Made by a program: the position numbers and the translations under genes
Origin: Roseiarcus sp963835215
GTDB taxonomy: Bacteria; Pseudomonadota; Alphaproteobacteria; Rhizobiales; Beijerinckiaceae
Direction: 5' to 3'
Length of the DNA stretch: 64,000 nt
NCBI GenBank assembly: GCA_963835215.1
Contig: CAWIES010000001.1
Span: forward strand, 347,483 to 411,482
Part shown: positions 1 to 9,225 of the stretch, piece by piece
Numbering within the stretch: position 1 is the first letter of the stretch
Layout of the letters: the number at the start of each line of letters is the position of its first letter
The notes under the pieces: model-generated
The model's database searches: none
What the model was told of the DNA's origin: nothing
Seen by the model: only the letters and a program-made list of their open reading frames with translations

Positions 1-2
1 CG

Positions 3-1175
3 CTGAAAGCATCGGGGCAGAGGGCGCGGGCGGCGGTCGATTTTGCGCCGGTCGACGACCTCATCTCCGGCGTGCGCATCGGCGCGCCGCTCAAGCTCTT
101 GACCAAGTTGAAGCCTGCGAGCGCCGAAACGACGCTGCAGAGCGGCGATGGCGCCCTCGAGCTGACGCTGGCGGAGCGGGGGCGAGAGGGAAGCGACGAC
201 GCGGGCCTCGCCGCGCTCTACGGGGAGCTCACCGCCGAGGCGAGCGGGCGCAAGATCACTTACAAAGCGCTCAAGGCGGGCGACTTCTTTGTGCTGGCGG
301 GCGAGGAGGGGGGCGAGAAGTTCTACACCCGCTTCGCACGCGCGCCAGCCAACTGGCCGCAGGGGCCAACGCTGCGCGGTTTCACCTTCGCCTATCCCGC
401 GAACCGGGCGGGCGAGTTGGACAAGCTCTCGCTCGCGATCGCCAACTCCTTCGATCCGTTCGCCGACACGCCCGCGAGCCACGGCGCGGCGGCGATGCGC
501 GCGCAGCCCGCCCGCTCCGCGATCGACGTCGTTCGCGTCGCGACCGGCGCGCCGGCGCTGGGCGTGGCGACGGCCAGCCTTTCGCCTGGCGCCGCGCCAA
601 CGCCGGGGGAGCTGACGGCGACCGCGCTCTACGTTGCGCCGGGCCAGGCGCTGACCGCGCTGCCGGTGGGCAAATGCAGCGAGCCCAAGGTCGACGGCAA
701 GCCGGCCAAGCTGCTGCGCGCAGATCCGGCAACCGGACTGACCTTGCTCGGCGGCGATTTCGCCGCCGCGGCCAAGCCACCGACGCTCGCCGCCGGGGCG
801 ACCGATTTGTTGGTGCTGAGCCTCGCCCCGGCGGCGGCTGGCAAATCGATGCTCGAAGTGAGCCCTGGCGCCCTCGCGCCGCCCGCGGATGGGCGGAGCG
901 CAATCGTCGCCGCGTTGGGTCCGAGCGCCGGCGGCGCGCCGGTTCTCGACCGCAGCGGCGCGTTGGCGGGCCTCGTCGCCTCGTTCGCAACGCCGCCGCG
1001 TCGCGTTGGCGCCGTTGCGCTAGACGAGCCGCATGCGCTGATCGGCGTCGAAGCGATCGCCGCCTTTCTCGCGCTCGCGCCCGCCGCCGCCCCCGCGCAG
1101 GCGGGAACGCTCGACGCCGGCGTGATCGCCGCCGGCGCGCGCGGCGCCATGGCGCAGGTGGTCTGCAAGCCATGA
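3..1175 (+). CDS. Degenerate trypsin-like protein, 5' partial
   Basis: The frame is open to the window edge, so the N-terminus is missing; the GTG at 72 is only the first internal candidate and has no ribosome site. The C-terminal half, from about base 520, looks like a trypsin-fold serine protease domain: a strand rich in A/G/V residues, then SAGGAPVLDRSGALAGLV near base 930, where proteases normally carry GxSGGP. The nucleophile serine is not in its canonical place, so it may be catalytically dead. The middle is Ala/Gly-rich and low in complexity. The stop codon TGA (1173-1175) overlaps an ATG in a repeat leading to murI. The family assignment is tentative. Confidence 0.5.
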   Translation: MKASGQRARAAVDFAPVDDLISGVRIGAPLKLLTKLKPASAETTLQSGDGALELTLAERGREGSDDAGLAALYGELTAEASGRKITYKALKAGDFFVLAGEEGGEKFYTRFARAPANWPQGPTLRGFTFAYPANRAGELDKLSLAIANSFDPFADTPASHGAAAMRAQPARSAIDVVRVATGAPALGVATASLSPGAAPTPGELTATALYVAPGQALTALPVGKCSEPKVDGKPAKLLRADPATGLTLLGGDFAAAAKPPTLAAGATDLLVLSLAPAAAGKSMLEVSPGALAPPADGRSAIVAALGPSAGGAPVLDRSGALAGLVASFATPPRRVGAVALDEPHALIGVEAIAAFLALAPAAAPAQAGTLDAGVIAAGARGAMAQVVCKP

Positions 1176-1203
1176 GTTCGCGCCCATGAGTTCGCGCCCA
1201 TGA
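1171..1203 (+). repeat. 14-bp tandem repeat forming a stop-start relay before murI
   Basis: The unit CATGAGTTCGCGCC occurs at 1171-1184 and 1185-1198, and a third copy begins at 1199. Each unit holds ATG AGT TCG CGC CCA, and the TGA that closes it overlaps the next ATG (ATGA at 1172, 1186 and 1200). The last ATGA is the murI start. Confidence 0.85.
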
Positions 1204-2036
1204 GCGAAGCGTCGATGACGAGACGGCGCCGCGCGCTGGTGTTCGATTCGGGCCTTGGCGGGCTGACGGTGTTTGCCCGCATCGCCGAGGCGCGGCCCGA
1301 TCTCGAACTGGTCTATGCCGCCGACGACGCGTTCTTTCCCTATGGCGCGCTCAGCGAGGCGGCGCTGGTCGCGCGGGTCGGAGCGGTGATGGGCGAACTC
1401 ATCGACCGCCATGCGCCCGACGTCGTGGTGATCGCCTGCAACACCGCTTCGACGCTGGTGCTGCCCCCGCTCAGGGCCGCCTATCGCGACTTGCCGTTCG
1501 TTGGGACGGTGCCGGCGATCAAGCCGGCGGCCGAAGCCTCCAAGAGCCGGTTGATTAGCGTGCTGGCGACGCCCGGCACGGTCGCGCGCGACTACACGCG
1601 TGCGCTGGTGCGCGATTTCGCCGCTGACTGCGAGGTGACGCTGGTCGGCGCCCCCAATCTGGCCGCGCTCGCCGAGCGTTTCCTGCGCGGCGAGCCGATC
1701 GACGACGCCGAGGTGGCGCGCGAGATCGCTCCCTGTTTCGTCGAGCGGGAGGGACGGCGCACGGATGAGATCGTGCTCGCCTGCACGCATTTCCCGCTTC
1801 TGCTTGGGCATTTGCAGCGGCTCGCCCCATGGCCGGCCAATTTCGTCGATCCCGCGCCGGCGATCGCCCGCCGGGTCGACGCGCTGATTGGCGTAAGCAC
1901 ACCGGCGACCCCCGCCAGCCGGCCTTTCGCGGCCCTCTTTACGAGCGGGCGGGCGCCTTCGCCGGCGCTGCAAAAAGCCTTGCGCCGCCTTGGCCTGACG
2001 ACTACCTCGGCAGGCGAGCGCGTCGCGGCGATCTGA
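1200..2036 (+). CDS. murI: Glutamate racemase
   Basis: Interconverts L- and D-glutamate in the cytoplasm and supplies D-Glu for peptidoglycan. The 278-residue length is normal. The two catalytic cysteines sit in ACNTAST (Cys80) and ACTHFPLL (Cys195), and the N-terminal substrate motif reads DSGLGG (residues 16-21; usually DSGVGG). The ATG at 1200 was chosen because it starts the conserved frame and overlaps the stop of a 5-codon mini-ORF. The gene directly follows the upstream protease-like gene and precedes pepN by 58 bases, so co-transcription is likely. Confidence 0.95.
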   Translation: MSEASMTRRRRALVFDSGLGGLTVFARIAEARPDLELVYAADDAFFPYGALSEAALVARVGAVMGELIDRHAPDVVVIACNTASTLVLPPLRAAYRDLPFVGTVPAIKPAAEASKSRLISVLATPGTVARDYTRALVRDFAADCEVTLVGAPNLAALAERFLRGEPIDDAEVAREIAPCFVEREGRRTDEIVLACTHFPLLLGHLQRLAPWPANFVDPAPAIARRVDALIGVSTPATPASRPFAALFTSGRAPSPALQKALRRLGLTTTSAGERVAAI

Positions 2037-2094
2037 CGGAAAGGTCGCCCGGCGCTCACGATCGCCTTGCCAGAGCAATCGAAAGGCCGCCGGA

Positions 2095-4749
2095 ATGCGC
2101 AGCGCAGTGGGACAGCCCGTTCGCCTCGAGGACTACCGGGTTCCCGACTTCCTCGTCGATTCGGTCGAGCTCGACATTTCGCTCGCTCGCCACGCAACCA
2201 AGGTCATCGCGACGCTCGCGGTGCGCCCTCATCCGCAGGGGCAGGCCGACGCGGCTCTGGAATTCGATGGCGACGAACTCAACCTGGTCTCGGCCGCGCT
2301 CGATGGCGCCACGCTCGCCGCCGACGCCTTCGAGGCTTCGCCGGCCAGCTTTAGGCTGCTCAAGCCGCCGCGCCAGCCTTTCACGCTGCGTTTTGAAACC
2401 CTTCTCGATCCGGCCGCCAACACCAAGCTGATGGGGCTCTATCGCTCCGGCTCGGCCTATTGCACACAATGCGAGGCTGAGGGCTTCCGGCGCATCACCT
2501 ACTTCCCCGACCGGCCCGACGTGCTCTCGACCTACCGGGTGCGCGTGGAGGCGGACAGGGCCGAAGCGCCGGTGTTGCTCGCCAACGGCAATCTTGAAGC
2601 GACGGGCGAGAGCGAAGGCGGGCGACACTGGGCGATCTGGCGCGATCCGTTCAAGAAGCCATGCTATCTCTTCGCCGTCGTCGCGGGTGATCTTTCCTGT
2701 CTCGCCGACAGTTTCGTCACCATGTCAGGGCGGAAGGTGGCGCTCGGCGTCTATGTCGAGCCGGGCCGCGAGGACCGCGCCGCCTACGCCATGGACGCGC
2801 TGAAGCGGTCGATGGCCTGGGACGAGCGCGCGTTCGGGCGCGAATACGATCTCGATTGTTTCAACATCGTCGCCGTCTCCGATTTCAATATGGGGGCAAT
2901 GGAGAACAAAGGGCTCAACGTCTTCAATGACAAATACGTGCTGGCGTCGCCGCAGACGGCGAGCGACGACGACTATGTCGGCATCGAGGGCGTCATCGCC
3001 CACGAGTATTTCCACAATTGGACCGGCAACCGCATCACGTGCCGCGACTGGTTCCAGCTCTGCCTGAAGGAAGGACTGACCGTCTTTCGCGACCAGGAAT
3101 TCTCGGCCGATCAGCGCTCGGCGCCGGTCAAGCGCATCGCCGACGTGCGCGGGTTGCGCGCCGCGCAATTCGCCGAGGACGCAGGGCCGCTCGCCCATCC
3201 CGTGCGCCCGACGCTTTATCACGAGATCAACAATTTCTACACCGCGACGGTCTATCAGAAGGGCGCCGAAGTCATTCGCATGCTGCGCGCGCTGATCGGC
3301 GCCGAGGCGTTCCGCGCCGGCATGGATCTCTATTTCGCGCGCTGCGACGGCATGGCGGCGACGGTCGAGGATTTTCTCGCCTGTTTCGCGCAAAGCTCGG
3401 GGCGCGATCTTGCGACCTTCAAGCTCTGGTATTCGCAGGCCGGCACGCCGCTGCTGACCGTGCGCACGCACTGGGACGCCGCCCGCGGCGCCTTGCGCGT
3501 CGAAATCGCCCAATCGCTGGCGCCGACGCCCGGTCAGATCGACAAAGCGCCGATGACGATGCCGATCGCGCTTGGCCTCGTCGATCCGCAGGCGGGAGAC
3601 GTCAAGCTCGTCTCAAACGAGGCGAGCGAGGCCGAACTGCGCTCGGGCGTCTTCGCGCTCGAGGGCGCGCGCCGGACGATCGAATTCAGCGGCCTGACGC
3701 AGCGCCCCGCGCTGTCGTTCCTGCGCGGCTTCTCGGCGCCGGTTCGCGTCGACGACGATCTTGAGGAGGCCGATCTGCTGGTCCTCCTCGCGCGCGACAG
3801 CGACAGTTTCAATCGCTGGCAGGCGTTGCAGACCTTGGCGACCCGGCTGCTCTTGCGCGCCGTGGCGGCGATCCGCGCCGGCGCTTCGCCGACGCCAGCG
3901 CCGGGGTTCGTCGCCGCCTATGGCTCGGTGCTCGCCGACGCGCGCGCCGGCCGCATCGACCCCGCCTACGCGGCGCTGGCGTTGACGCTGCCGAGCGAAG
4001 CGGATCTTGCCCGTGAGATGGTGGTGAATGTCGATCCCGACGCGATCCATCGCGCGCGCGAGAATCTGCGCGGCGCGCTCGGCCGCGCCCACGCCGAGGC
4101 GCTGGTCGCACTGCACGCCGCGATGGCCGACCGGGCGCCCTTCTCGCCGGACGCCGCGAGCGCGGGGCGGCGCGCGCTGCGCAACGTGGCGCTGGCGATG
4201 TATGTCGCCGGCTCGGCGATCGAGGGTGGCGCGCTCGCCCAACGTCAGGGGGCCGAGGCTGACAACATGACGACGCGTTTGGGAGCGCTCGCGGCGATCG
4301 CCACCGTTCCCGGCGCGCCGCGCGAGGAGGCGCTGGCCGAGTTCGCCCGGCGCTTTGCCGCCGAGCCGCTGATCCTCGACAAGTGGTTCACGCTGCAAGC
4401 GCAGATCCCCGAGAGCGAGACGCTCGAGCGCGTGCGCGGGCTGATGACCCATCACGGCTTTTCGCTGCGCAATCCCAATCGTGTGCGCTCGCTGATCGGC
4501 GGCTTTACCGCCAATGCGACGCAATTCAACCGCGCCGACGGCGCCGGTTATGAATTCCTCGCCGACATCGTGCTGTCACTCGATCCGTCGAATCCGCAAG
4601 TCGCGGCGCGGCTGCTGACCGCGATGCGTTCGTGGCGCTCGCTCGAGCCGCAGCGCCAGATGCGGGCGGAGGCTGCGCTGCGCCGTGTTCTCGCCGAACC
4701 CAATCTCTCGGCCGATCTGCGCGACATCGCCGCCCGCTCGCTCGCCTGA
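2095..4749 (+). CDS. pepN: Aminopeptidase N (M1 family)
   Basis: A zinc metallopeptidase that removes N-terminal residues from peptides in the cytoplasm. It has 884 residues, close to the family norm of about 870-890. The substrate-anchoring GAMEN motif is at residues 267-271 and the zinc motif HEYFH at 303-307, followed by NWTGNR. The helical C-terminal domain of the E. coli PepN type follows. No signal peptide is seen. The ATG at 2095 follows murI closely. Confidence 0.96.
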   Translation: MRSAVGQPVRLEDYRVPDFLVDSVELDISLARHATKVIATLAVRPHPQGQADAALEFDGDELNLVSAALDGATLAADAFEASPASFRLLKPPRQPFTLRFETLLDPAANTKLMGLYRSGSAYCTQCEAEGFRRITYFPDRPDVLSTYRVRVEADRAEAPVLLANGNLEATGESEGGRHWAIWRDPFKKPCYLFAVVAGDLSCLADSFVTMSGRKVALGVYVEPGREDRAAYAMDALKRSMAWDERAFGREYDLDCFNIVAVSDFNMGAMENKGLNVFNDKYVLASPQTASDDDYVGIEGVIAHEYFHNWTGNRITCRDWFQLCLKEGLTVFRDQEFSADQRSAPVKRIADVRGLRAAQFAEDAGPLAHPVRPTLYHEINNFYTATVYQKGAEVIRMLRALIGAEAFRAGMDLYFARCDGMAATVEDFLACFAQSSGRDLATFKLWYSQAGTPLLTVRTHWDAARGALRVEIAQSLAPTPGQIDKAPMTMPIALGLVDPQAGDVKLVSNEASEAELRSGVFALEGARRTIEFSGLTQRPALSFLRGFSAPVRVDDDLEEADLLVLLARDSDSFNRWQALQTLATRLLLRAVAAIRAGASPTPAPGFVAAYGSVLADARAGRIDPAYAALALTLPSEADLAREMVVNVDPDAIHRARENLRGALGRAHAEALVALHAAMADRAPFSPDAASAGRRALRNVALAMYVAGSAIEGGALAQRQGAEADNMTTRLGALAAIATVPGAPREEALAEFARRFAAEPLILDKWFTLQAQIPESETLERVRGLMTHHGFSLRNPNRVRSLIGGFTANATQFNRADGAGYEFLADIVLSLDPSNPQVAARLLTAMRSWRSLEPQRQMRAEAALRRVLAEPNLSADLRDIAARSLA

Positions 4750-4851
4750 GCGGCGCCTCGCGGCGCCAATTTCTCCCGGCTCACCGAGGTCGCATCCGCT
4801 CCGAAATCGCGCCCCGAGTTGGCGCGGCGGTCGAAGTGCGAAATTTTTTCG

Positions 4852-4866
4852 TCAACGATTCATTAA
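4852..4866 (+). promoter_or_regulatory. Possible CtrA box (one mismatch)
   Basis: TCAA-CGATTCA-TTAA, one base off the CtrA consensus TTAA-N7-TTAA, lies about 100 bases before the histidine kinase start in an AT-richer stretch of the 215-base gap. One mismatch in eight fixed bases leaves a real possibility of chance. Confidence 0.3.
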
Positions 4867-4964
4867 GGTCTGGACAAAGATTCGCACAAGGATTCTTATC
4901 GAGGTGATTCGGGCTGTAGCGGCGGGTTGCCCGGTTTCACTTCGATAGGTTTTGGGGGCTAGCG

Positions 4965-7274
4965 ATGACGCGTGTAAGCGCGGCAATCGAGGATTCACGT
5001 CTAGGGCAGGGCAAGCCCGCGGCGGCGCCGGGCAAGGGAGGGCTTCGGGCGCTTGGCGCCTGGAGCCCGGCGCTGCCGTCCCTGTTCGCCGCGCTTCTGC
5101 TCCTCGCGCTGTTCGCGCTGACCTTCGAGCATTTGCGCGCCGAGCGCGAGCGCGCCCTGTCCGGCGCCGCGCGCGACCTCGACGTCTTCGCCACGACCCT
5201 CGCCGACCGCCTCGACGCGGCGCTGGCCGCTTCCCCCACCCAGACGCCCGGCGACGCGCTGAGAGCGGTGCTGGCGGCTAACCCCGACCTCAAGCCCGGC
5301 CGCTCGCTGCTCGCCGACGCCAACGGCCAGGTGATCGCGGCCGACCCGCCGGACGCGACGACCAGCGGGACGCTCGCCGTCTTGCTGGGCGGCGAACAGC
5401 TCACCATCCTCGCCGACAGGGCCGGCGCGCTCAGGGTCCACCAGGCCGACGGCGGTGAAGCCTTCGCTGCGGTGCGCAACCTGCGCGCGGCGCCCGGCCA
5501 GATCGCCTTCGTCTCGCCGATCGGCGAGCTTCTGGCGCCATGGCGCCGCTCGGCGCTGATCATGATCCTGCTGCTCGGCGCCGCGTCGTTCGCCTTGATC
5601 GGCTCGACCAGCGCCTTTGCTCTCCAAGCGCGCCGCGCCCAGGCGCGCGCCCGCGCCGAGGCGACGATGCGCGCTCACGTCGATCTCGCGCTGGTGCGCG
5701 GCCGCTGCGGGCTGTGGAACTGGGACCTCGCCAATGGCTGCGTCGCCTGGTCGCGCTCGATGTTCGAACTGCTCGGCCTGCCGCCGCAAGCCGGCCCGCT
5801 GTCGATCGCCGACTTGCAGACCATGATCCATCCCGACGATGAGCCGTTGGCGGCGATCGGCGAGCGGGCGCTGGCGACGAGCGGGCCGTCGGTCGATTGC
5901 GAGTTTCGCATGCGCAATCGCGAGGGCGAATGGGTGTGGCTGCGCCAACGCGCCGAGCTGGTGGCGGAGCCCACGACCGGCTGTCGCCGACTGGTCGGCG
6001 CCGCGGTCGAAATCTCCGAACAGAAGCGCGCCGCGGAAATGTCGGCGACCGCCGATCAGCGGCTGCGCGAGGCGATCGAAGCGATCTCCGAGGCGTTCGT
6101 TCTGTGGGATTCGTCGAACCGCCTGGTGCTGTGCAACTCGAAGTACCAGCGCCTGCACAATCTGCCGGCGGAGGCGACGCGGGCCGGCGCGGCCTATTCC
6201 GAACTCGCCGCGCTCGGCGCGCCGCCGTTGGTCGACCGCGCAACCGATGTCGCGCCGGGCGGGGTGGAGCTCGGCGCCGGCGACGCGCGCACCTACGAGG
6301 CGCGGCTCGCCGATGGGCGCTGGTTGCAAGTCAACGAGCGCCGCACGCGCGACGGCGGCTATGTGTCGGTCGGCACCGACATCACCGATCTTAAAGAGCA
6401 CGAGCAGCAACTGCTGCGCTCCGAGCAATTGCTGCTCGCCACCGTCGCGCAGTTGCGCCATTCACGCCGCTCGCTCGAAGCGCAGGCGCAGCAATTGGCC
6501 GATCTCGCCGAGCGTTATCACGAGCAGAAAGCGCAAGCCGAGATGGCCAACCGCGCCAAGGCGGAATTCCTCGCCAACATGAGCCACGAACTGCGCACCC
6601 CGCTCAACGCGATCATCGGCTTCTCGCAACTGATGGGAGGGGAGACCTTCGGCGCGCTCGGTTCGGACAAGTACCGCGACTATTGCTCGCACATTCTCGC
6701 CAGCGGCGAGTACCTGCTCAACGTCATCACCGACGTGCTCGACATGTCGCGCCTCGAGTTGGGCCGCATTCGTCTGCAATTCGAGCCATTCAAGGTCGAG
6801 CGGGCGGTCAACAAGGCGGTTCTCGACGTCGCCGCCACAGCGCGCGAGAAGCGCCTCGCGATCGAGATCGAGGTCAACGCCGACGACACGGTGGATGCCG
6901 ATCTTGTCGCGGTCGAGCGCATTCTCGTCACCCTGCTGCGCAACGCGGTGAAATTCTCGCCTGACGGGGGCGTCGTCACCATCGGCGCCCAGGCGTTCAC
7001 CGACCAGATGTATTTCTACGTCGAGGATTCAGGGTCCGGCATCGCCCCCGAGGACATCTCGCGCCTCGGACGCCCGTTCGAGCAGGCCGACACGACCATG
7101 GCCAACGGCATGAAGGGTTCCGGCCTCGGCCTGGCGATCGCCAATTCGCTGATCGAATTGCATGGCGGCGCGCTGCGCATCACCTCGAAACCGGGCGAGG
7201 GCACGGCGGTGCTGGTCAGTCTGCCCAAATCGGCGCGCAGCGCGCGCTCGCTGGTGCTGGCGGCGGTCGCCTGA
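4965..7274 (+). CDS. PAS-domain sensor histidine kinase, PleC/DivJ-like
   Basis: A membrane sensor kinase of 769 residues. Transmembrane segments lie near residues 40-58 and 193-213, flanking a periplasmic region of about 130 residues. Two PAS-like domains (about 235-350 and 365-480) follow, then a short coiled coil. The HisKA H-box FLANMSHELRTPLNAIIGFS has phospho-acceptor His541. The ATPase domain carries the N-box LLRNAVKFSP, the G1 motif DSGSGI and the G2 motif GSGLGLAIA. The HisKA sequence closely resembles the PleC/DivJ/PdhS cell-cycle kinases of alphaproteobacteria, whose partner is DivK. No response regulator is adjacent, which fits that group. The assignment to PleC specifically is inference. 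Confidence 0.85.
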   Translation: MTRVSAAIEDSRLGQGKPAAAPGKGGLRALGAWSPALPSLFAALLLLALFALTFEHLRAERERALSGAARDLDVFATTLADRLDAALAASPTQTPGDALRAVLAANPDLKPGRSLLADANGQVIAADPPDATTSGTLAVLLGGEQLTILADRAGALRVHQADGGEAFAAVRNLRAAPGQIAFVSPIGELLAPWRRSALIMILLLGAASFALIGSTSAFALQARRAQARARAEATMRAHVDLALVRGRCGLWNWDLANGCVAWSRSMFELLGLPPQAGPLSIADLQTMIHPDDEPLAAIGERALATSGPSVDCEFRMRNREGEWVWLRQRAELVAEPTTGCRRLVGAAVEISEQKRAAEMSATADQRLREAIEAISEAFVLWDSSNRLVLCNSKYQRLHNLPAEATRAGAAYSELAALGAPPLVDRATDVAPGGVELGAGDARTYEARLADGRWLQVNERRTRDGGYVSVGTDITDLKEHEQQLLRSEQLLLATVAQLRHSRRSLEAQAQQLADLAERYHEQKAQAEMANRAKAEFLANMSHELRTPLNAIIGFSQLMGGETFGALGSDKYRDYCSHILASGEYLLNVITDVLDMSRLELGRIRLQFEPFKVERAVNKAVLDVAATAREKRLAIEIEVNADDTVDADLVAVERILVTLLRNAVKFSPDGGVVTIGAQAFTDQMYFYVEDSGSGIAPEDISRLGRPFEQADTTMANGMKGSGLGLAIANSLIELHGGALRITSKPGEGTAVLVSLPKSARSARSLVLAAVA

Positions 7275-7303
7275 GGCGCTACTGAGAAGTTTGGCTCGCG
7301 TCC

Positions 7304-8272
7304 TCAATCGGCCATGTAGCGGATGCCGATGCGGAAGTCCTGCGACACGTTGGGCAGCTTGAGCGCCGCTCCTGTCTGGGGCGTGATCGATATATTGCTC
7401 GTGCCGGCGTTGAGGTAGCGATAGCCGATGTCGAGCGTTGCGCTCGGCGAGATCTGGATGCCGATCCCGGTCATCAACGCAAATGCCATGCTGTAATGAG
7501 TCACGCTGATCGACCGGTTCCAGTTCTGATTGGTGAAGGCAATATTGGGCTGCGGATTGATGGCGGCTCCCCCGGAGGTGACCCATTGTTGGGTCGGTGA
7601 GCCGACGGTGGTCGGGGCGGTCAGATTGGCGGAGTAGGCGCCGCCGCCCGTGGTGTAGCTGACGTTGCCGGAGACCTGGTCGGCGTTCAAGCCGAGGCCG
7701 GCGCCGACGTAGGGCGTGACCCCCCAGTAGTTGCCGAGGTCGACATATGCGGCGGCGAGCGCGGTCGAGTCGCGCCGCGTGAGGTCGAGCGCGCCGGTGC
7801 AGACGCTCGTGTTGGTCCCGCTCGTATCGTAGAGATAGCCCGACACGCCGACTGGCGTCAGCGCGGTCGGGCAAAGCGCGCTGTTGAGGTTCTTGCCGGC
7901 GGCGGCGGTGCGGTATTCGTAAGTGCCTTCGAACCGCAGCCAATTGTTGTAGCGGTAGCCGAGGCCGATGTCGGCCGAGAAATCATCGTGCGGCCGCGAC
8001 GAGCCGACGTTGGTGGAGTACGGCAGGAAGCCCGCGCCGGTCGGCATCGAGATGGCGGCCATCGAGAAACTGGGGGCCTGATCGAGGTCGAGCCCGACGT
8101 CGCCGCGCAAATACCAATTCGAGCCGACCTCGGCGGTCGGGCTTTGGCTGGCGGGGAAGGACATCGGCGGCGGCGCCGCGCCGAATAGGTCGGCGGCGAA
8201 AGTTGGCGTCGACGCCAGGGCGAGACTGGCCAGCGCAACACTGGCGAGTGCGGCGGCGACGGGGGTCTTCAT
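7304..8272 (-). CDS. Omp25/Omp31-like outer membrane beta-barrel protein
   Basis: 322 residues. An N-terminal signal peptide (MKTPVAAALASVALASLALA, cleaved near AFA/TFA-ADL) is followed by a barrel with alternating hydrophobic strands. It ends with the motif FRIGIRYMAD, close to a C-terminal barrel signature. ADLFGAAPPP after the signal and the strand pattern with YRYNNWLRFEGTYEYRT match the Rhizobiales Omp25/31 porin-like family. The frame runs upstream to 8386, but the ATG at 8272 is the start that gives a signal peptide, and a purine-rich GAGAGGAACGAG site precedes it. A perfect CtrA box lies 72 bases upstream. The gene converges on the histidine kinase. Confidence 0.85.
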   Translation of the reverse strand: MKTPVAAALASVALASLALASTPTFAADLFGAAPPPMSFPASQSPTAEVGSNWYLRGDVGLDLDQAPSFSMAAISMPTGAGFLPYSTNVGSSRPHDDFSADIGLGYRYNNWLRFEGTYEYRTAAAGKNLNSALCPTALTPVGVSGYLYDTSGTNTSVCTGALDLTRRDSTALAAAYVDLGNYWGVTPYVGAGLGLNADQVSGNVSYTTGGGAYSANLTAPTTVGSPTQQWVTSGGAAINPQPNIAFTNQNWNRSISVTHYSMAFALMTGIGIQISPSATLDIGYRYLNAGTSNISITPQTGAALKLPNVSQDFRIGIRYMAD

Positions 8273-8343
8273 CGGCTCGTTCCTCTCGGGGTGGGCGACG
8301 CGGCGAGTCGCGCCGGCCCACTGGGAAACTTGGCCGACAGTCC

Positions 8344-8358
8344 TTAATTTCGGATTAA
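8344..8358 (-). promoter_or_regulatory. CtrA box upstream of the Omp25-like gene
   Basis: TTAA-TTTCGGA-TTAA is a perfect match to the alphaproteobacterial CtrA consensus TTAA-N7-TTAA, in the only non-coding gap before the porin gene. It sits 72 bases before the chosen start codon. In Brucella, omp25 is a reported direct CtrA target, so the context supports function. Confidence 0.6.
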
Positions 8359-8410
8359 CCCTAACGCCGGGTTGCGAAGCGGCCACGAGGGCGTTTTTGG
8401 CGGGCTGGGC

Positions 8411-9166
8411 CTAGCCTTCGGCCGCTTCGTCGCGCGCGATGCTTTCGTGGTTGCGCAGCGTCAGCGGTCCGAGCCCGTGTTTGGCGCGGAGCCATTCGAG
8501 ATCGCGCGCGCGCAGTTCGGCGTGACTGTCGCTCGAAGTCGCCTGGGCGTGGGCGTAAATTTTGACGGCCTGCGGCCCGAGGTCATGGAAGGCGACGCCG
8601 GCTTCGTGCAGCCTCAAGTACCAATCCCAATCCCAGTAGATCGGCATGGTCTCGTCGAAGGGGCCGAGGCGCTCGCTGAGCGCGCGCGCAAAGGCAAAAC
8701 CCGAAACGAGGATTGTGTTGTCGGCGCGGATCGCTTGCGCGCTCGTCCGGGCGGGGAAGGGAATGGTCTCGACGACGCGCCGCTGCTCATCGACGACGAC
8801 GATTTCGCCTGACGCGATCGACGCCGCGCTCTTTCCCGCGATCGCCGCGTGCACCGCGGCGAGATAACGCGGCGAACCCCAAAGATCGTCGTCGTCGAGA
8901 AAGGCGACGATCTCGCCCCTCGCGAGCGCGACGCCGAGATTGCGCGCCCGCACCTGACCCGCGCCGGCGTTGTCGGCGCAGCGGACAATTGGCGACTTGG
9001 CGAAGCGCCGGGCTAGGAAATCGCCGGCGCCGGCGCCGTCGTCAACCACGACGATCTCGAAGTCTTGCAAATCCTGGCGCAGGACCGAGGCGACCGCCTC
9101 GGCGAGCATGGCGTGGCGGTTCTTGCTCGGAATGACGACCGAGATCGCCGGATGGCGGCTGGGCAT
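8411..9166 (-). CDS. Glycosyltransferase family 2
   Basis: 251 residues with a GT-A fold. The start MPSRHPAISVVIPSKNR is typical of GT2; VVVDDG (residues 39-44) and FLDDDDLW (89-96) give the nucleotide-sugar and metal site, and WDWDWYLRLHEAG near 178-191 is the usual acceptor-side motif. No membrane helix follows, so it is likely a soluble transferase modifying lipopolysaccharide or exopolysaccharide; donor and acceptor are unknown. The frame runs on upstream into mipZ only because of a frameshift there. The ATG at 9166 is the start matched by homology. Confidence 0.88.
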   Translation of the reverse strand: MPSRHPAISVVIPSKNRHAMLAEAVASVLRQDLQDFEIVVVDDGAGAGDFLARRFAKSPIVRCADNAGAGQVRARNLGVALARGEIVAFLDDDDLWGSPRYLAAVHAAIAGKSAASIASGEIVVVDEQRRVVETIPFPARTSAQAIRADNTILVSGFAFARALSERLGPFDETMPIYWDWDWYLRLHEAGVAFHDLGPQAVKIYAHAQATSSDSHAELRARDLEWLRAKHGLGPLTLRNHESIARDEAAEG

Positions 9167-9225
9167 GACGAGGGTCCGAAATGTCCGCACCACGATAGCG
9201 GCTTCGCGCGGGCTGTGAAGGGCGT

